Assembly (NCBI RefSeq): GCF_003351745.1
Contig: NZ_CP031222.1
Location: 602,207 to 666,206 of the forward strand
Source: Aquirhabdus parva
Lineage (GTDB): Bacteria > Pseudomonadota > Gammaproteobacteria > Pseudomonadales > Moraxellaceae
Reading direction: 5' to 3'
DNA: 64,000 nucleotides
The notes under the pieces were generated by a model. The model did no database searches. It was not told where the DNA came from and saw nothing but the letters and a program-made list of their open reading frames with translations. Shown piece after piece: positions 18,816 to 27,290 of the stretch (within the stretch, counting starts at the first letter, position 1; the number at the start of each line of letters is the position of its first letter). The translations under genes were made by a program, and so were the position numbers.

Positions 18816-18860
18816 GAAAAAGAGCTCCTGCACAAACCCCATACAGCTTAAGGGCAGGAG
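18816..18860 (-). terminator. Intercistronic terminator or attenuator between nrtC and the porin gene
   Basis: On the minus strand, CTCCTGC and GCAGGAG (perfect 7 bp, 22-nt loop) are followed by CTCTTTTTC. It lies about 35 bp before the porin start. The loop is too large for an ANTAR hexaloop. Confidence 0.5.
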
Positions 18861-18891
18861 AGTAAAATTAAAAAAACGGCGCTACTGTGTA

Positions 18892-19728
18892 TTACGCTGA
18901 AACGGGATGCTTCATTTTGTGGTACAAGAAATCAAGCACGCTTGAGCGCAATTGGTGGTATTGCGGGTTATTCGCCAATTGCAGGCGATCACGTGGATGG
19001 GGGAGATCAACGGTCAAAATCTCACCGATGGTCGCCGCTGGGCCATTGGTCATCATAACAATGCGATCAGACAGCAAAACGGCCTCATCGACATCATGAG
19101 TGACCATGACGACTGTTGCATGAGTCTGTTGAACGATTTCAATCAACTCATCTTGTAGATGTGCACGCGTTAACGCATCCAGTGCCCCAAAAGGTTCATC
19201 AAGTAAGAGCACTTGGGGTTCCATGGACAGCGCACGTGCGATACCAACACGTTGTTTCATGCCTCCTGATATTTCACTGGGGTACTTGTGGATGGCGTGT
19301 GTGAGGCCGACCATAGTCAGCGCGGCTTCGGTACGCTCTTTCAGTTGTGCTTTGCTTTCGGTTGCGCCAAAAACACGCTCAACCGCCAAGTGTACATTAT
19401 CAAAACAGGTCAGCCAAGGCAGTAGGGAGTGGTTCTGGAACACTACGGCACGCTCAGGGCCGGGACCTGAAATCTCGCGACCATTACAGATTAATGCCCC
19501 TTTGGTAGGGAGCGTCAACCCTGCAATCAGGTTCAGTAGTGTTGATTTACCACAACCCGAGTGACCAATCAGGGTGATAAACTCACCTTTGGTGATCTTG
19601 AGATTAATATCACGTAGGGCTTCAAATTGACCTTTCTTGGTCTTAAAGCTCATGCCGACTTGTTCAATCGAGACATAATCTTTAGTTCCTAACGGCTTAT
19701 TCGCGCTGATGATTGTATTATCGCTCAT
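18892..19728 (-). CDS. nrtC: Nitrate/sulfonate/taurine-family ABC transporter ATPase (NrtC/NrtD type)
   Basis: 278 residues, a single ATPase domain. Walker A GHSGCGKST, the Q-loop FQNHSLLPWLTCFDNV typical of the nitrate/taurine family, signature ISGGMKQR, Walker B LLLDEPFGALDALT, and H-loop VTHDVDEAVLLSDRIVMM. The start overlaps the nrtB stop by 4 bp (ATGA). It powers import through NrtB with NrtA as binding protein. Nitrate is assigned from the NrtA type and the NasR regulator next door. Confidence 0.92.
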   Translation of the reverse strand: MSDNTIISANKPLGTKDYVSIEQVGMSFKTKKGQFEALRDINLKITKGEFITLIGHSGCGKSTLLNLIAGLTLPTKGALICNGREISGPGPERAVVFQNHSLLPWLTCFDNVHLAVERVFGATESKAQLKERTEAALTMVGLTHAIHKYPSEISGGMKQRVGIARALSMEPQVLLLDEPFGALDALTRAHLQDELIEIVQQTHATVVMVTHDVDEAVLLSDRIVMMTNGPAATIGEILTVDLPHPRDRLQLANNPQYHQLRSSVLDFLYHKMKHPVSA

Positions 19729-20468
19729 GATGTTGTCTCCCCACGTGAAATCAGTTTAGTGATCAGAATTAAGAGCTGTTCAATAATCAGTCCTAATACG
19801 CCGACGACGAAAATCCCAACGATGATGTGTGCATATTGTGAGTTTTGATACTCATCCCATACCCAGAAACCAATGCCTTTTCCGCCACTGACCATCTCAG
19901 CTGCAACGATGACCAACCACGCGACACCGACTGATAAACGAATTCCTGTTAATAAGTAGGGTAATGACGCAGGTAATAAAATTTTGGTAAAAACCTTCCA
20001 TTCTGATAGGCGCAGAACACGAGCTACATTGAGGTAGTCTTGTGGCACTTGCGAGACGCCAGCTGAAGTATTCAGAATAATCGGCCAGATACTGGAGATG
20101 AAGATCACCCAAATCGATGCAGGATTGGCAGCTTGAAACACCACCATGCCGATCGGTAACCAGGCCAGCGGTGAAACAGGGCGTAAAATAGAAATGATAG
20201 GGGACAGCATGGCTTGCATGAATTTCACGCGGCCAATGATAAAGCCGAGTGGAATCCCGATGAGTGCAGCCAAGCCAAAGCCTGTGCCGACACGTCCCAG
20301 AGACGAGAGGATATTCCAGCCGATGCCCTGATCGTTTGCACTTTCAACATAAAAGGGATGGGCAAATAAATCCACCGCAGATAAAAAGGTCACCCAAGGG
20401 TTCGGTAAGGATGGGCGATATTGACTGAGCAGGGTCCAGCCAAAAAGGAACAACGCAATACCAATCAT
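19725..20468 (-). CDS. nrtB: Nitrate ABC transporter permease NrtB (main part, after frame interruption)
   Basis: 247 residues, beginning at an ATG that overlaps the stop of the upstream fragment. It starts in the first membrane helix (MIGIALFLFGWTLLSQYRPSLPNPW) and continues with the CmpB/NrtB core: RPVSPLAWLPIGMVVF, IWPIILNTSAGVSQVPQDYLNVARVL, GIRLSVGVAWLVIVAAEMVSGGKGIG. All membrane helices are present, so it could work alone if translation restarts here. Family members normally continue N-terminally into the sequence encoded by the fragment at 20465-20668. Confidence 0.85.
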   Translation of the reverse strand: MIGIALFLFGWTLLSQYRPSLPNPWVTFLSAVDLFAHPFYVESANDQGIGWNILSSLGRVGTGFGLAALIGIPLGFIIGRVKFMQAMLSPIISILRPVSPLAWLPIGMVVFQAANPASIWVIFISSIWPIILNTSAGVSQVPQDYLNVARVLRLSEWKVFTKILLPASLPYLLTGIRLSVGVAWLVIVAAEMVSGGKGIGFWVWDEYQNSQYAHIIVGIFVVGVLGLIIEQLLILITKLISRGETTS

Positions 20469-20668
20469 GGGGGGATGATCACTTTAATGATGCTGACCAG
20501 TCCTTCTTTGATTCTTTTCACGGATTCAGACTCTTTCTTTTCTACAGGGGTGATGAGGTCTTTCGTGTCATGTACGTCATTGGTGGAGGTCGCTATTTTT
20601 GCGACGTCCAACGTTACGGCATCGACAGAGGTGGCATTCGTGTCATTACTCATGATGTCATCGCTCAT
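20465..20668 (-). pseudogene. nrtB: N-terminal fragment of nrtB, out of frame by one base at a C6 run
   Basis: 67 residues ending in ESVKRIKEGLVSIIKVIIPP, which reads directly into the MIGIALFLFG start of the main nrtB frame. The break is at a run of six C on the coding strand (plus-strand G6, 20469-20474). One extra C, a -1 ribosomal slip or transcript slippage would all give the same 314-residue fusion (...IIPPMIG...). The stop and the next ATG overlap as ATGA. It could be a real mutation, a slippery or phase-variable site, or a sequencing error. No good ribosome binding site is visible before its ATG. Confidence 0.8.
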
Positions 20669-20743
20669 TTGGAGGAGTGAAGCCTTGATGGGTATGTGAG
20701 AGATTCAACGAATACCCATCAATGGCGTTATTCATTCAATGGT

Positions 20744-22042
20744 TTAAGCTTTAATGGCAAAACTTGCAGCATATGCGGCAGGGTTTGAACCATCCCAGAC
20801 TTTGCCATCTAGCAATTTGCTGCTGCGCATTGGGCTGCTTGGTACAGGAACTTTGACTTGACTTGCCGCTTGTTTGTATAAGTCGATTTGGTTGATTTGC
20901 TTGGCGATGCCGAGATAGTCGACGTCGTTTTTCATGAGCCCCCAACGTTTGTGCTGAGTCATGAACCACATACCATCGGAGAGGTAAGGGAAGTTTACTT
21001 TGCCATCATTGTAGAACTTCATGTTGTTGGCATCTTTCCATTGACGACCCGCACCATTATCGTAATTACCGAGGAAGCGCCCAGTAATGGTATCGGCTGG
21101 ACAGTTCACATAAGATTTTTGAGAAATGATCGTAGCGACTGCTGCACGGTTTTTATAGTCGTCCAAATATTTAGAGGCTTCCAAGACCGCCATGATGAGT
21201 GCGCGAGCGGTGTTTGGGTTTTTTTCAACAAATGCCCGACTACAGCCCAAGACTTTTTCAGGATGATTGGTCCAGATTTCTTGGGTAGTGATGGTAGTGA
21301 AGCCGATGCCTAGCTCAATAGCGCGAGCGCCCCAAGGTTCACCCACACAGAATCCATCCGTGGTACCGACTTGCATGTTGCTGACCATTTGCGGTGGCGG
21401 CACGGTGATGTTTTTGACATCTTTCATCGGGTTGACGCCATTGGCTGCGAGCCAGTAGTTCAACCACATGGCGTGGGTGCCCGTTGGATAGGTTTGGGCA
21501 AAGGTCAGTGATTTACCGCTAGCAATATATTTCTTCAATCCCGCACCATTGACCACGCCAGCAGAGATCAACTTGTTTGCCATGGTGATGGCTTGTCCGT
21601 TATTATTGATCCCCATGAGTACGGACATTGGTGTTGCTGTTGCGCCGACGCCATTGTTGACGGCGTAAATCAAGCCGTATAAGACGTGTGCTGCATCAAG
21701 TTCACCGCTGATGAGCTTGTCGCGTACGCCAGCCCAAGAGGCTTCTTTAGAGAGCTCAATGGTGATGCCGTATTTTTTATCGAGACCCAGTTTGGATGCC
21801 ATGACCACAGAGGCGCAATCGGTCAGTGGAATAAAGCCGATTTTGACCACAGGTTTTTCGGGTGCATCTGAGCCTGCAGCATGAACTGCCGATGAAGGGA
21901 GAATCAGCGAGCTTGCTGCTCCTGCTGCACTGGCCGCAAAGAGCGATTTTTTAAGGAAGTCACGACGGCTTGAGTGGGCCATGTTGCTCGGTTCGGCAGC
22001 GTCAGACTCATTGTGCGTATCATGGGTTGGTGTTTTATGCAT
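20744..22042 (-). CDS. nrtA: Nitrate ABC transporter substrate-binding protein NrtA (CmpA/NrtA family)
   Basis: 432 residues. Twin-arginine signal SSRRDFLKKSLFAASAAG (RR at 26-27), so it is probably exported folded by Tat. Family features: VKIGFIPLTDCASVVMA, then DGFCVGEPWGARAI and EVLGCSRAFVEKNPNTARALI-type segments as in NrtA/CmpA. AGGAG lies 6 bases before the ATG. It is the first gene of the operon, and its leader contains a terminator with ANTAR-type hairpins, so expression should depend on NasR and nitrate or nitrite. No nitrate reductase gene lies in the window. Confidence 0.93.
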   Translation of the reverse strand: MHKTPTHDTHNESDAAEPSNMAHSSRRDFLKKSLFAASAAGAASSLILPSSAVHAAGSDAPEKPVVKIGFIPLTDCASVVMASKLGLDKKYGITIELSKEASWAGVRDKLISGELDAAHVLYGLIYAVNNGVGATATPMSVLMGINNNGQAITMANKLISAGVVNGAGLKKYIASGKSLTFAQTYPTGTHAMWLNYWLAANGVNPMKDVKNITVPPPQMVSNMQVGTTDGFCVGEPWGARAIELGIGFTTITTQEIWTNHPEKVLGCSRAFVEKNPNTARALIMAVLEASKYLDDYKNRAAVATIISQKSYVNCPADTITGRFLGNYDNGAGRQWKDANNMKFYNDGKVNFPYLSDGMWFMTQHKRWGLMKNDVDYLGIAKQINQIDLYKQAASQVKVPVPSSPMRSSKLLDGKVWDGSNPAAYAASFAIKA

Positions 22043-22075
22043 GTCGTACTCCTAATCTTGTCTGGGAAAATTTTC

Positions 22076-22115
22076 AAAAAAAAACGCCCATACCGCTAAA
22101 AAAGCAGTATGGACG
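22076..22115 (-). terminator. Leader terminator (attenuator) of nrtA
   Basis: On the minus strand a 12-bp stem (CGTCCATACTGC / GCGGTATGGGCG, two G-U pairs) with a 7-nt loop is followed by U9. It ends 33 bases before the nrtA ATG, so it would stop transcription before the gene unless antitermination occurs. Confidence 0.93.
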
Positions 22116-22190
22116 CCATTGTCCTGTCTGATTGAGTAAACACCGTCAGACACGGGATCGTATAAAAAGTTATTCATCCACCGTTGGATG
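22111..22190 (-). promoter_or_regulatory. ANTAR-type antitermination RNA motif (two hexaloop hairpins) in the nrtA leader
   Basis: First hairpin (22190-22175, minus strand): stem CATCC/GGATG with hexaloop AACGGT. Second hairpin (22124-22111): stem GGAC/GTCC with hexaloop AATGGC. Both loops have A at position 1 and G at position 4, the pattern established for ANTAR-protein targets. The 3' arm of the second hairpin is the first five bases of the terminator stem, so forming it disrupts the terminator. A further dyad (GTCTGA/TCAGAC) sits in the 50-base linker. The divergent gene encodes a NIT-ANTAR protein. Confidence 0.88.
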
Positions 22191-22466
22191 CTAATGATAA
22201 AAATGCATAAAGCATGCCAATAATATTTGTGTACATTTAAAGTGATGATTTGTTAATAGAAAATTATATTTTTTCGCCTATGGCACTCATTTTGCTCGAA
22301 TTGAAATGCACTTTATTTATTCGTTTTTTTCCTGCAATCATTGGTCTGTGAGTAGAAATGATGCAGGGTATGTCTTTTTTTAGTGCTCAAAAAATTGCAA
22401 GGTCACGATTAATTCATCAATCTAAGTTACAATGGTAATCTCCATCATACTGATTTTGAGGATAAT

Positions 22467-23756
22467 ATGTCTAAATCGCTCGTGCCACCTTTGAGTGCAA
22501 CGGACTTTTTGATTGCCTCAAAGCAGTCGGAAATACAAAGCCTTGAGTATTTCTTAAATATGGGGCAACTGGTCGTGATGGTCAGTGATTTGATTCATGC
22601 CCTGCAAAAAGAACGCGGTGCATCAAATCTGTACTTGGGCTCCAGAGGGCAGCACTATGCTGAAGTGCTCATTGACTATACCCATCAGACCGATGATCAA
22701 ATCTTTGAATTCGACCAAACCCTCAAGCAGATTCAGAGTGAAATCACCGAGCATGCAGGCAATGGTCGACTCCTCAACCGGATTGCTTATGCCTTGCATG
22801 CGTTAGCCAATCTGCCTCAATTTCGTGCACAAGTGCAGCAGCAAAAGATCCAAACCCATGCGGCTGTCATGGTTTATAGCGGCATTATTGCGGGTTTGCT
22901 GTCGATTGTTTTTGAAACGGCAGATGCTGCGGTTGATCCAACGATTGCCCGAGTATTGGTGGCTTTATATAACCTCATGCAAGGTAAGGAGTTGACGGGG
23001 CAAGAACGCGCTGTAGGATCAGCAGGGTTTTCTTCAGGTCAGTTTAGTGCTGAGCAACGTGAACGCCTCCAGTACCTGATCGATGGTCAGGAACGTTGCT
23101 TTGAGCTGTTTCATGAGTTTACTGAACCAACGTCATATGCTTTATATCTGCAATATGCACAGTCACCTTACCGCGCCGAAATTGATCGGCTCAGAGGACT
23201 TGCGCTCAGTGATCCACCGTTGACGATTGATCCAAGGGTTGGGGATCAGTGGTTTAAACTGCTTACACAGCATATCGATAGTCTTAAAATTGTTGAACTG
23301 GGCTTACAAGGGCATTTACAGCGTTTATGTTCCCAGCGGGTGCTGGATGCTAAGAAAACACTAACACAGCATCAGGCGTTGATTGATACGTTGGAAACGC
23401 ATCCTGAAGAAAGCTTTATTGTCATGCTGAGCAGTACTCAGTCTCAAAACCCTGCGGCGTTACAGGATTATACGCATCCAGAGGGTTTTGGTCCTAAACT
23501 GGGTCGATCTGTACTTGAGCTGGTACAAAATCAAGCACAGAGCTTACAACAGATGCATGATGAGTTGACGGCTGCGCGTACGGCACTGGAAGAGAAGAAA
23601 TTACAAGAGAAAGCCAAGGTCTTACTGATGAAACATCGCAAACTGACCGAGGATCAAGCGCATAAATTACTGAGACAAATGGCGATGGATCAAGGTAAGC
23701 GCTTAACCGACATAGCTCGACATGTGGTTGAAATGGCGCAAGGACAGCGTAAATAA
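22467..23756 (+). CDS. nasR: Nitrate/nitrite-responsive antiterminator NasR (NIT-ANTAR)
   Basis: 429 residues. The N-terminal NIT sensor domain contains the typical VSDLIHALQKERGASNLYLGSRG and YSGIIAGLLSIVFETADAA segments. The C terminus is an ANTAR RNA-binding domain (~residues 370-425): EKKLQEKAKVLLMKHRKLTEDQAHKLLRQMAM, then GKRLTDIARHVV. In Klebsiella NasR, nitrate or nitrite binding to NIT frees ANTAR to bind leader RNA and prevent termination. It is divergent from nrtA, whose leader holds the matching hairpins. TGAGGATAAT precedes the ATG. Confidence 0.93.
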   Translation: MSKSLVPPLSATDFLIASKQSEIQSLEYFLNMGQLVVMVSDLIHALQKERGASNLYLGSRGQHYAEVLIDYTHQTDDQIFEFDQTLKQIQSEITEHAGNGRLLNRIAYALHALANLPQFRAQVQQQKIQTHAAVMVYSGIIAGLLSIVFETADAAVDPTIARVLVALYNLMQGKELTGQERAVGSAGFSSGQFSAEQRERLQYLIDGQERCFELFHEFTEPTSYALYLQYAQSPYRAEIDRLRGLALSDPPLTIDPRVGDQWFKLLTQHIDSLKIVELGLQGHLQRLCSQRVLDAKKTLTQHQALIDTLETHPEESFIVMLSSTQSQNPAALQDYTHPEGFGPKLGRSVLELVQNQAQSLQQMHDELTAARTALEEKKLQEKAKVLLMKHRKLTEDQAHKLLRQMAMDQGKRLTDIARHVVEMAQGQRK

Positions 23757-23783
23757 GGCTGTCCTTAGCGGGATAAGGAAAGC

Positions 23784-24908
23784 TTATTCGAGCCCTTCGA
23801 TACTCAAATCGCGTGTAGCATGATCCAGATAACGGGTATCAGCACTATTACCGAGCTTGATTTGCAGACGCAGGTCATTTGGCGCATCAGAATATTGCAG
23901 TGCGTTTTCATAGCTGATTTCACCCGCTTGATAGAGATCAAACAAGGCTTGGTCAAAAGTCTGCATACCAAGTTCACGCGAGCGCTTCATCACTTCTTTG
24001 ATTTCGTGAATTTCGCCTTTGCGGATGTAATCCTGAATCAGAGGGGAGTTTAGCAACACTTCAATACAGGCCCGACGTGACTTGCCATCTCGTGTCGGCA
24101 CGAGCTGCTGGGCGACGATGCCTTTGAGGTTAAGCGATAAGTCCATATACAACTGACTGTGTCGATCCGCTTCAAAGAAGTGAATAATCCGATCAAGGGC
24201 TTGGTTGGCATTGTTGGCGTGTAAGGTACTGAGCACCAAGTGACCGGTTTCCGCAAAGGCAATGGCATAATCCATGACTTCACGCGAACGGATCTCACCA
24301 ATCAGAATCACGTCTGGGGCTTGGCGCAGCGTGTTTTTGAGCGCGACATCGAAAGATGCTGTGTCGATCCCGACTTCACGCTGCGTGACGATACAGCCCG
24401 CATGCTGATGAATAAACTCAATTGGATCTTCAATGGTGATGATATGACCTTGGGAGTGGCGATTGCGGTGTCCAATCATGGACGCCAATGATGTTGACTT
24501 ACCTGTTCCTGTCGCACCCACAAAGATAATGATGCCGCGCTTGGTCATCGCCAGTTCTTCGATGACTTTAGGCAGTTTAAGATCTTCAACTTTTGGAATA
24601 TGTGTTTCGATACGACGTAAGATCATACCGGGAAAATCGCGCTGTACAAAAGCACTAACGCGGAAACGGGCCGTGTCTTTTTTGTCGATAATCGCGAAAT
24701 TACATTCTTTGGTGTCTTCGAACTCTTTACGCTGCTTGTCCGTCATGATGCCATGAATGATGCTTTGAACGATCGCAGGGGTAAGCGGGGTCTTGGTGAT
24801 GGGGAGAATCTTACCATTGACCTTCATCGATGGGGCAACGCCCGCAGTGATGAATAAGTCAGAGCCGCCTTTTTCGACCATGAGCAGTAGTAGATCATCA
24901 AATTCCAT
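23784..24908 (-). CDS. pilU: Type IV pilus retraction ATPase PilU
   Basis: 374 residues, PilT/PilU family hexameric ATPase. Walker A GATGTGKST (~131-139), Asp box TIEDPIEFIHQ, Walker B PDVILIGEIRSREVM, and His box GHLVLSTLHANNA. The C-terminal extension past residue 340, and the lack of the PilT AIRNLIRE motif, distinguish PilU from PilT. PilU assists PilT in depolymerising pili for twitching and DNA uptake. It lies 49 bp after pilT on the same strand. Confidence 0.95.
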   Translation of the reverse strand: MEFDDLLLLMVEKGGSDLFITAGVAPSMKVNGKILPITKTPLTPAIVQSIIHGIMTDKQRKEFEDTKECNFAIIDKKDTARFRVSAFVQRDFPGMILRRIETHIPKVEDLKLPKVIEELAMTKRGIIIFVGATGTGKSTSLASMIGHRNRHSQGHIITIEDPIEFIHQHAGCIVTQREVGIDTASFDVALKNTLRQAPDVILIGEIRSREVMDYAIAFAETGHLVLSTLHANNANQALDRIIHFFEADRHSQLYMDLSLNLKGIVAQQLVPTRDGKSRRACIEVLLNSPLIQDYIRKGEIHEIKEVMKRSRELGMQTFDQALFDLYQAGEISYENALQYSDAPNDLRLQIKLGNSADTRYLDHATRDLSIEGLE

Positions 24909-24957
24909 TGCGGTGCTCCATGCTATTTCTTTAGATAACTCATCAGTAGTTTATGGA

Positions 24958-25995
24958 CTAGAGGAACGAGTCTGGTTGTTTTGCTGCGGCCTTTGCCACG
25001 GCTGGTGAAATTAATCCTTTGAGTACTAAGCCCTTTAAGGTTTGATCCAATGTGGTCATGCCATAGCCTGCACCGGTTTGGATCGCGGAGTACATCTGCG
25101 CAACTTTGTTTTCACGGATCAAGTTACGGATCGCGGGAATACCAATCATGATTTCATGGGCTGCAATACGTCCGCCTGCATTCTTTTTCAGCAGGGTTTG
25201 GGAAATCACGGCTTGTAGGGATTCTGAGAGCATGGCGCGTACCATGTCTTTTTCTTCGGCAGGGAACACGTCGATCACACGGTCGATGGTTTTGGCTGCG
25301 GAGGTGGTATGTAGGGTTCCAAAAACCAAGTGACCGGTTTCTGCGGCTGTCAGTGCCAAGCGAATGGTTTCGAGATCGCGCATTTCCCCAACCAGAATAA
25401 TGTCCGGGTCTTCACGCAAGGCCGAACGCAGCGCTTCATTAAAACCATGGGTATCCCGATGGACTTCACGCTGGTTCACGAGGCATTTTTTGGACTGGTG
25501 CACGAATTCGATAGGATCTTCAATCGTCAGAATATGATCGAAACGACGTTCATTGATATAGTCGATCATCGCCGCAAGCGTTGTAGATTTCCCCGAGCCC
25601 GTAGGACCGGTCACCAATACGATACCGCGAGGATATTCACAGATGTCTTTAAATACTTGGCCCATACCCAGATCATCCATGGTCAGCACCTTGGAGGGAA
25701 TGGTTCGGAATACCGCACCTGCACCACGATTCTGATTGAACGCGTTGACACGGAAACGGGCAATACCAGGAACTTCAAAAGAAAAGTCGGTTTCCAGAAA
25801 CTCCTCGAAGTCACGACGTTGTTTATCATTCATGATGTCGTAAACGAGGCGATGGACTTCTTTGTGTTCCATGGCGGGCAGGTTGATCCGGCGAATTTCA
25901 CCATCCACCCGAATCATGGGGGGGAGGCCTGCTGAAAGATGTAAGTCCGATGCGCCATTTTTTGCAGAAAATGCGAGTAGTTCTGTAATATCCAT
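24958..25995 (-). CDS. pilT: Type IV pilus retraction ATPase PilT
   Basis: 345 residues, the standard PilT length. Walker A GPTGSGKST (~130-138), Asp box TIEDPIEFVHQ, Walker B PDIILVGEMRDLETI, His box GHLVFGTLHTTSA, and the PilT-specific AIRNLIRENKVAQMYSAIQTG motif. It drives pilus retraction at the inner membrane. The gene order yggS (divergent)-pilT-pilU is conserved in many gammaproteobacteria. Confidence 0.97.
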   Translation of the reverse strand: MDITELLAFSAKNGASDLHLSAGLPPMIRVDGEIRRINLPAMEHKEVHRLVYDIMNDKQRRDFEEFLETDFSFEVPGIARFRVNAFNQNRGAGAVFRTIPSKVLTMDDLGMGQVFKDICEYPRGIVLVTGPTGSGKSTTLAAMIDYINERRFDHILTIEDPIEFVHQSKKCLVNQREVHRDTHGFNEALRSALREDPDIILVGEMRDLETIRLALTAAETGHLVFGTLHTTSAAKTIDRVIDVFPAEEKDMVRAMLSESLQAVISQTLLKKNAGGRIAAHEIMIGIPAIRNLIRENKVAQMYSAIQTGAGYGMTTLDQTLKGLVLKGLISPAVAKAAAKQPDSFL

Positions 25996-26242
25996 AAAGA
26001 ATCCCTGTGCCTATAACCACATCTATTTACGTGTACAAAGTCTTCATCGGTTTGTATGAGTGATTGATATCCTTATACGAACGAAAGATGAAAACTTTGC
26101 AAAATTTTTGCCATATACTGGCAAGACTTTTTAATCTGTTTTCAATATCATTCAATCTAGCGCACTCAAACGAGACGTTGGCACTCAAGTATGCTGGCGT
26201 TCCTGCGAGCTGTACTTTGCTAGATCAAAATAGAGTACCTTG

Positions 26243-26968
26243 ATGATGACCGATTTAACTGCCAATCGGCAACAAGTTCTCAACAAAATTAAAAATATAT
26301 GTCGAGATTGTGAGCGTTCTGAGGACTCCATCACATTGCTGGCGGTTTCTAAAATGCAATCCGCTGAGGTTGTTCGTGCAATGCATGCAACTGGGCAAAT
26401 TCAGTTTGCCGAAAACTATCTGCAAGAGGCTTTAAGTAAGCAAAATGAGCTGAAGGATCTCCCTATCGAGTGGCATTTTATTGGTCAGATCCAGCGCAAT
26501 AAGACCCGCGATATTGCGGCTTATTTTTCATGGGTGCATGGCGTGGATCGATTGATCATTGCTCAGCGCTTATCACAGCATCGGCAAGTTGACCATCAAG
26601 CAGATCTGCACAATAGTCACAACGTGACGGAACCATTGAATATCTGTATTCAGGTCAATATTGATCGTGAAGAATCCAAAGGCGGGTGCCTACCCGAGGA
26701 GTTACCGGAGCTGGTTACTGCCATTAGCGCACTTCCAAACTTGGCTTTGCGCGGTGTTATGGTCATTCCGGAAGCGGGTCATGTTGATGCGTTTAGCCGC
26801 ACGCGGGTGTTATTTGAAGCGGTCAGAGCAAATCATGCCAACCCTGCACAGTGGGATACTCTCAGCATGGGCATGTCTGGTGATTTTGCAGAAGCAATTG
26901 CGCAAGGCGCAACCCTGATTCGCGTTGGAACAGCACTTTTTGGCAGTCGTTCAGCCTCTGCACTGTAA
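26243..26968 (+). CDS. YggS family pyridoxal-phosphate homeostasis protein
   Basis: 241 residues from the ATG at 26243; the ATG at 26246 is equally possible, and a TTG at 26240 precedes them. Pattern: LLAVSKMQSAEVVRAM with the PLP lysine, FAENYLQEALSK, IEWHFIGQIQRNKTRDI, and LSMGMSGDFAEAIAQGATLIRVGTALFG. It binds PLP without known catalysis and balances vitamin B6 and amino/keto-acid pools. Divergent from pilT. Confidence 0.95.
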   Translation: MMTDLTANRQQVLNKIKNICRDCERSEDSITLLAVSKMQSAEVVRAMHATGQIQFAENYLQEALSKQNELKDLPIEWHFIGQIQRNKTRDIAAYFSWVHGVDRLIIAQRLSQHRQVDHQADLHNSHNVTEPLNICIQVNIDREESKGGCLPEELPELVTAISALPNLALRGVMVIPEAGHVDAFSRTRVLFEAVRANHANPAQWDTLSMGMSGDFAEAIAQGATLIRVGTALFGSRSASAL

Positions 26969-27290
26969 AAGCATGGATATATTATGGATTATAATCAATT
27001 GATCTTTATTATATATGTTATGTAGATAAAGTGATATTGTCGAAAACATCAGTATTACAAGCGTATCCCACATATAAACGGTTACGCTTTCTGCATTTAG
27101 TCTACGATAATCCTGTGATAGTCTTGTTCGCTTATCAAATGAATAATGCCAAAGGCAGTTTAGCGTGCAGCGATTGAAAAGCAGCGGAGAGCTGTTCCGT
27201 GTGAAGCAACAAATGGACCGAGATCAGTATCTCGAATGCTTTGTTCACTCTCAAACATTATATTCTGCAAGGCCTTCGGTATTTTCGAAT

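Noticed and set aside
22126-22151. GTCTGA/TCAGAC dyad as a third ANTAR hairpin
   Set aside because: Its loop is 14 bases and does not give an A1/G4 hexaloop; it is treated as linker structure.
27165-27290. N-terminal extension of dsbD
   Set aside because: The upstream 42 codons are polar and would place the signal peptide internally; the ATG at 27291 gives a normal exported protein.
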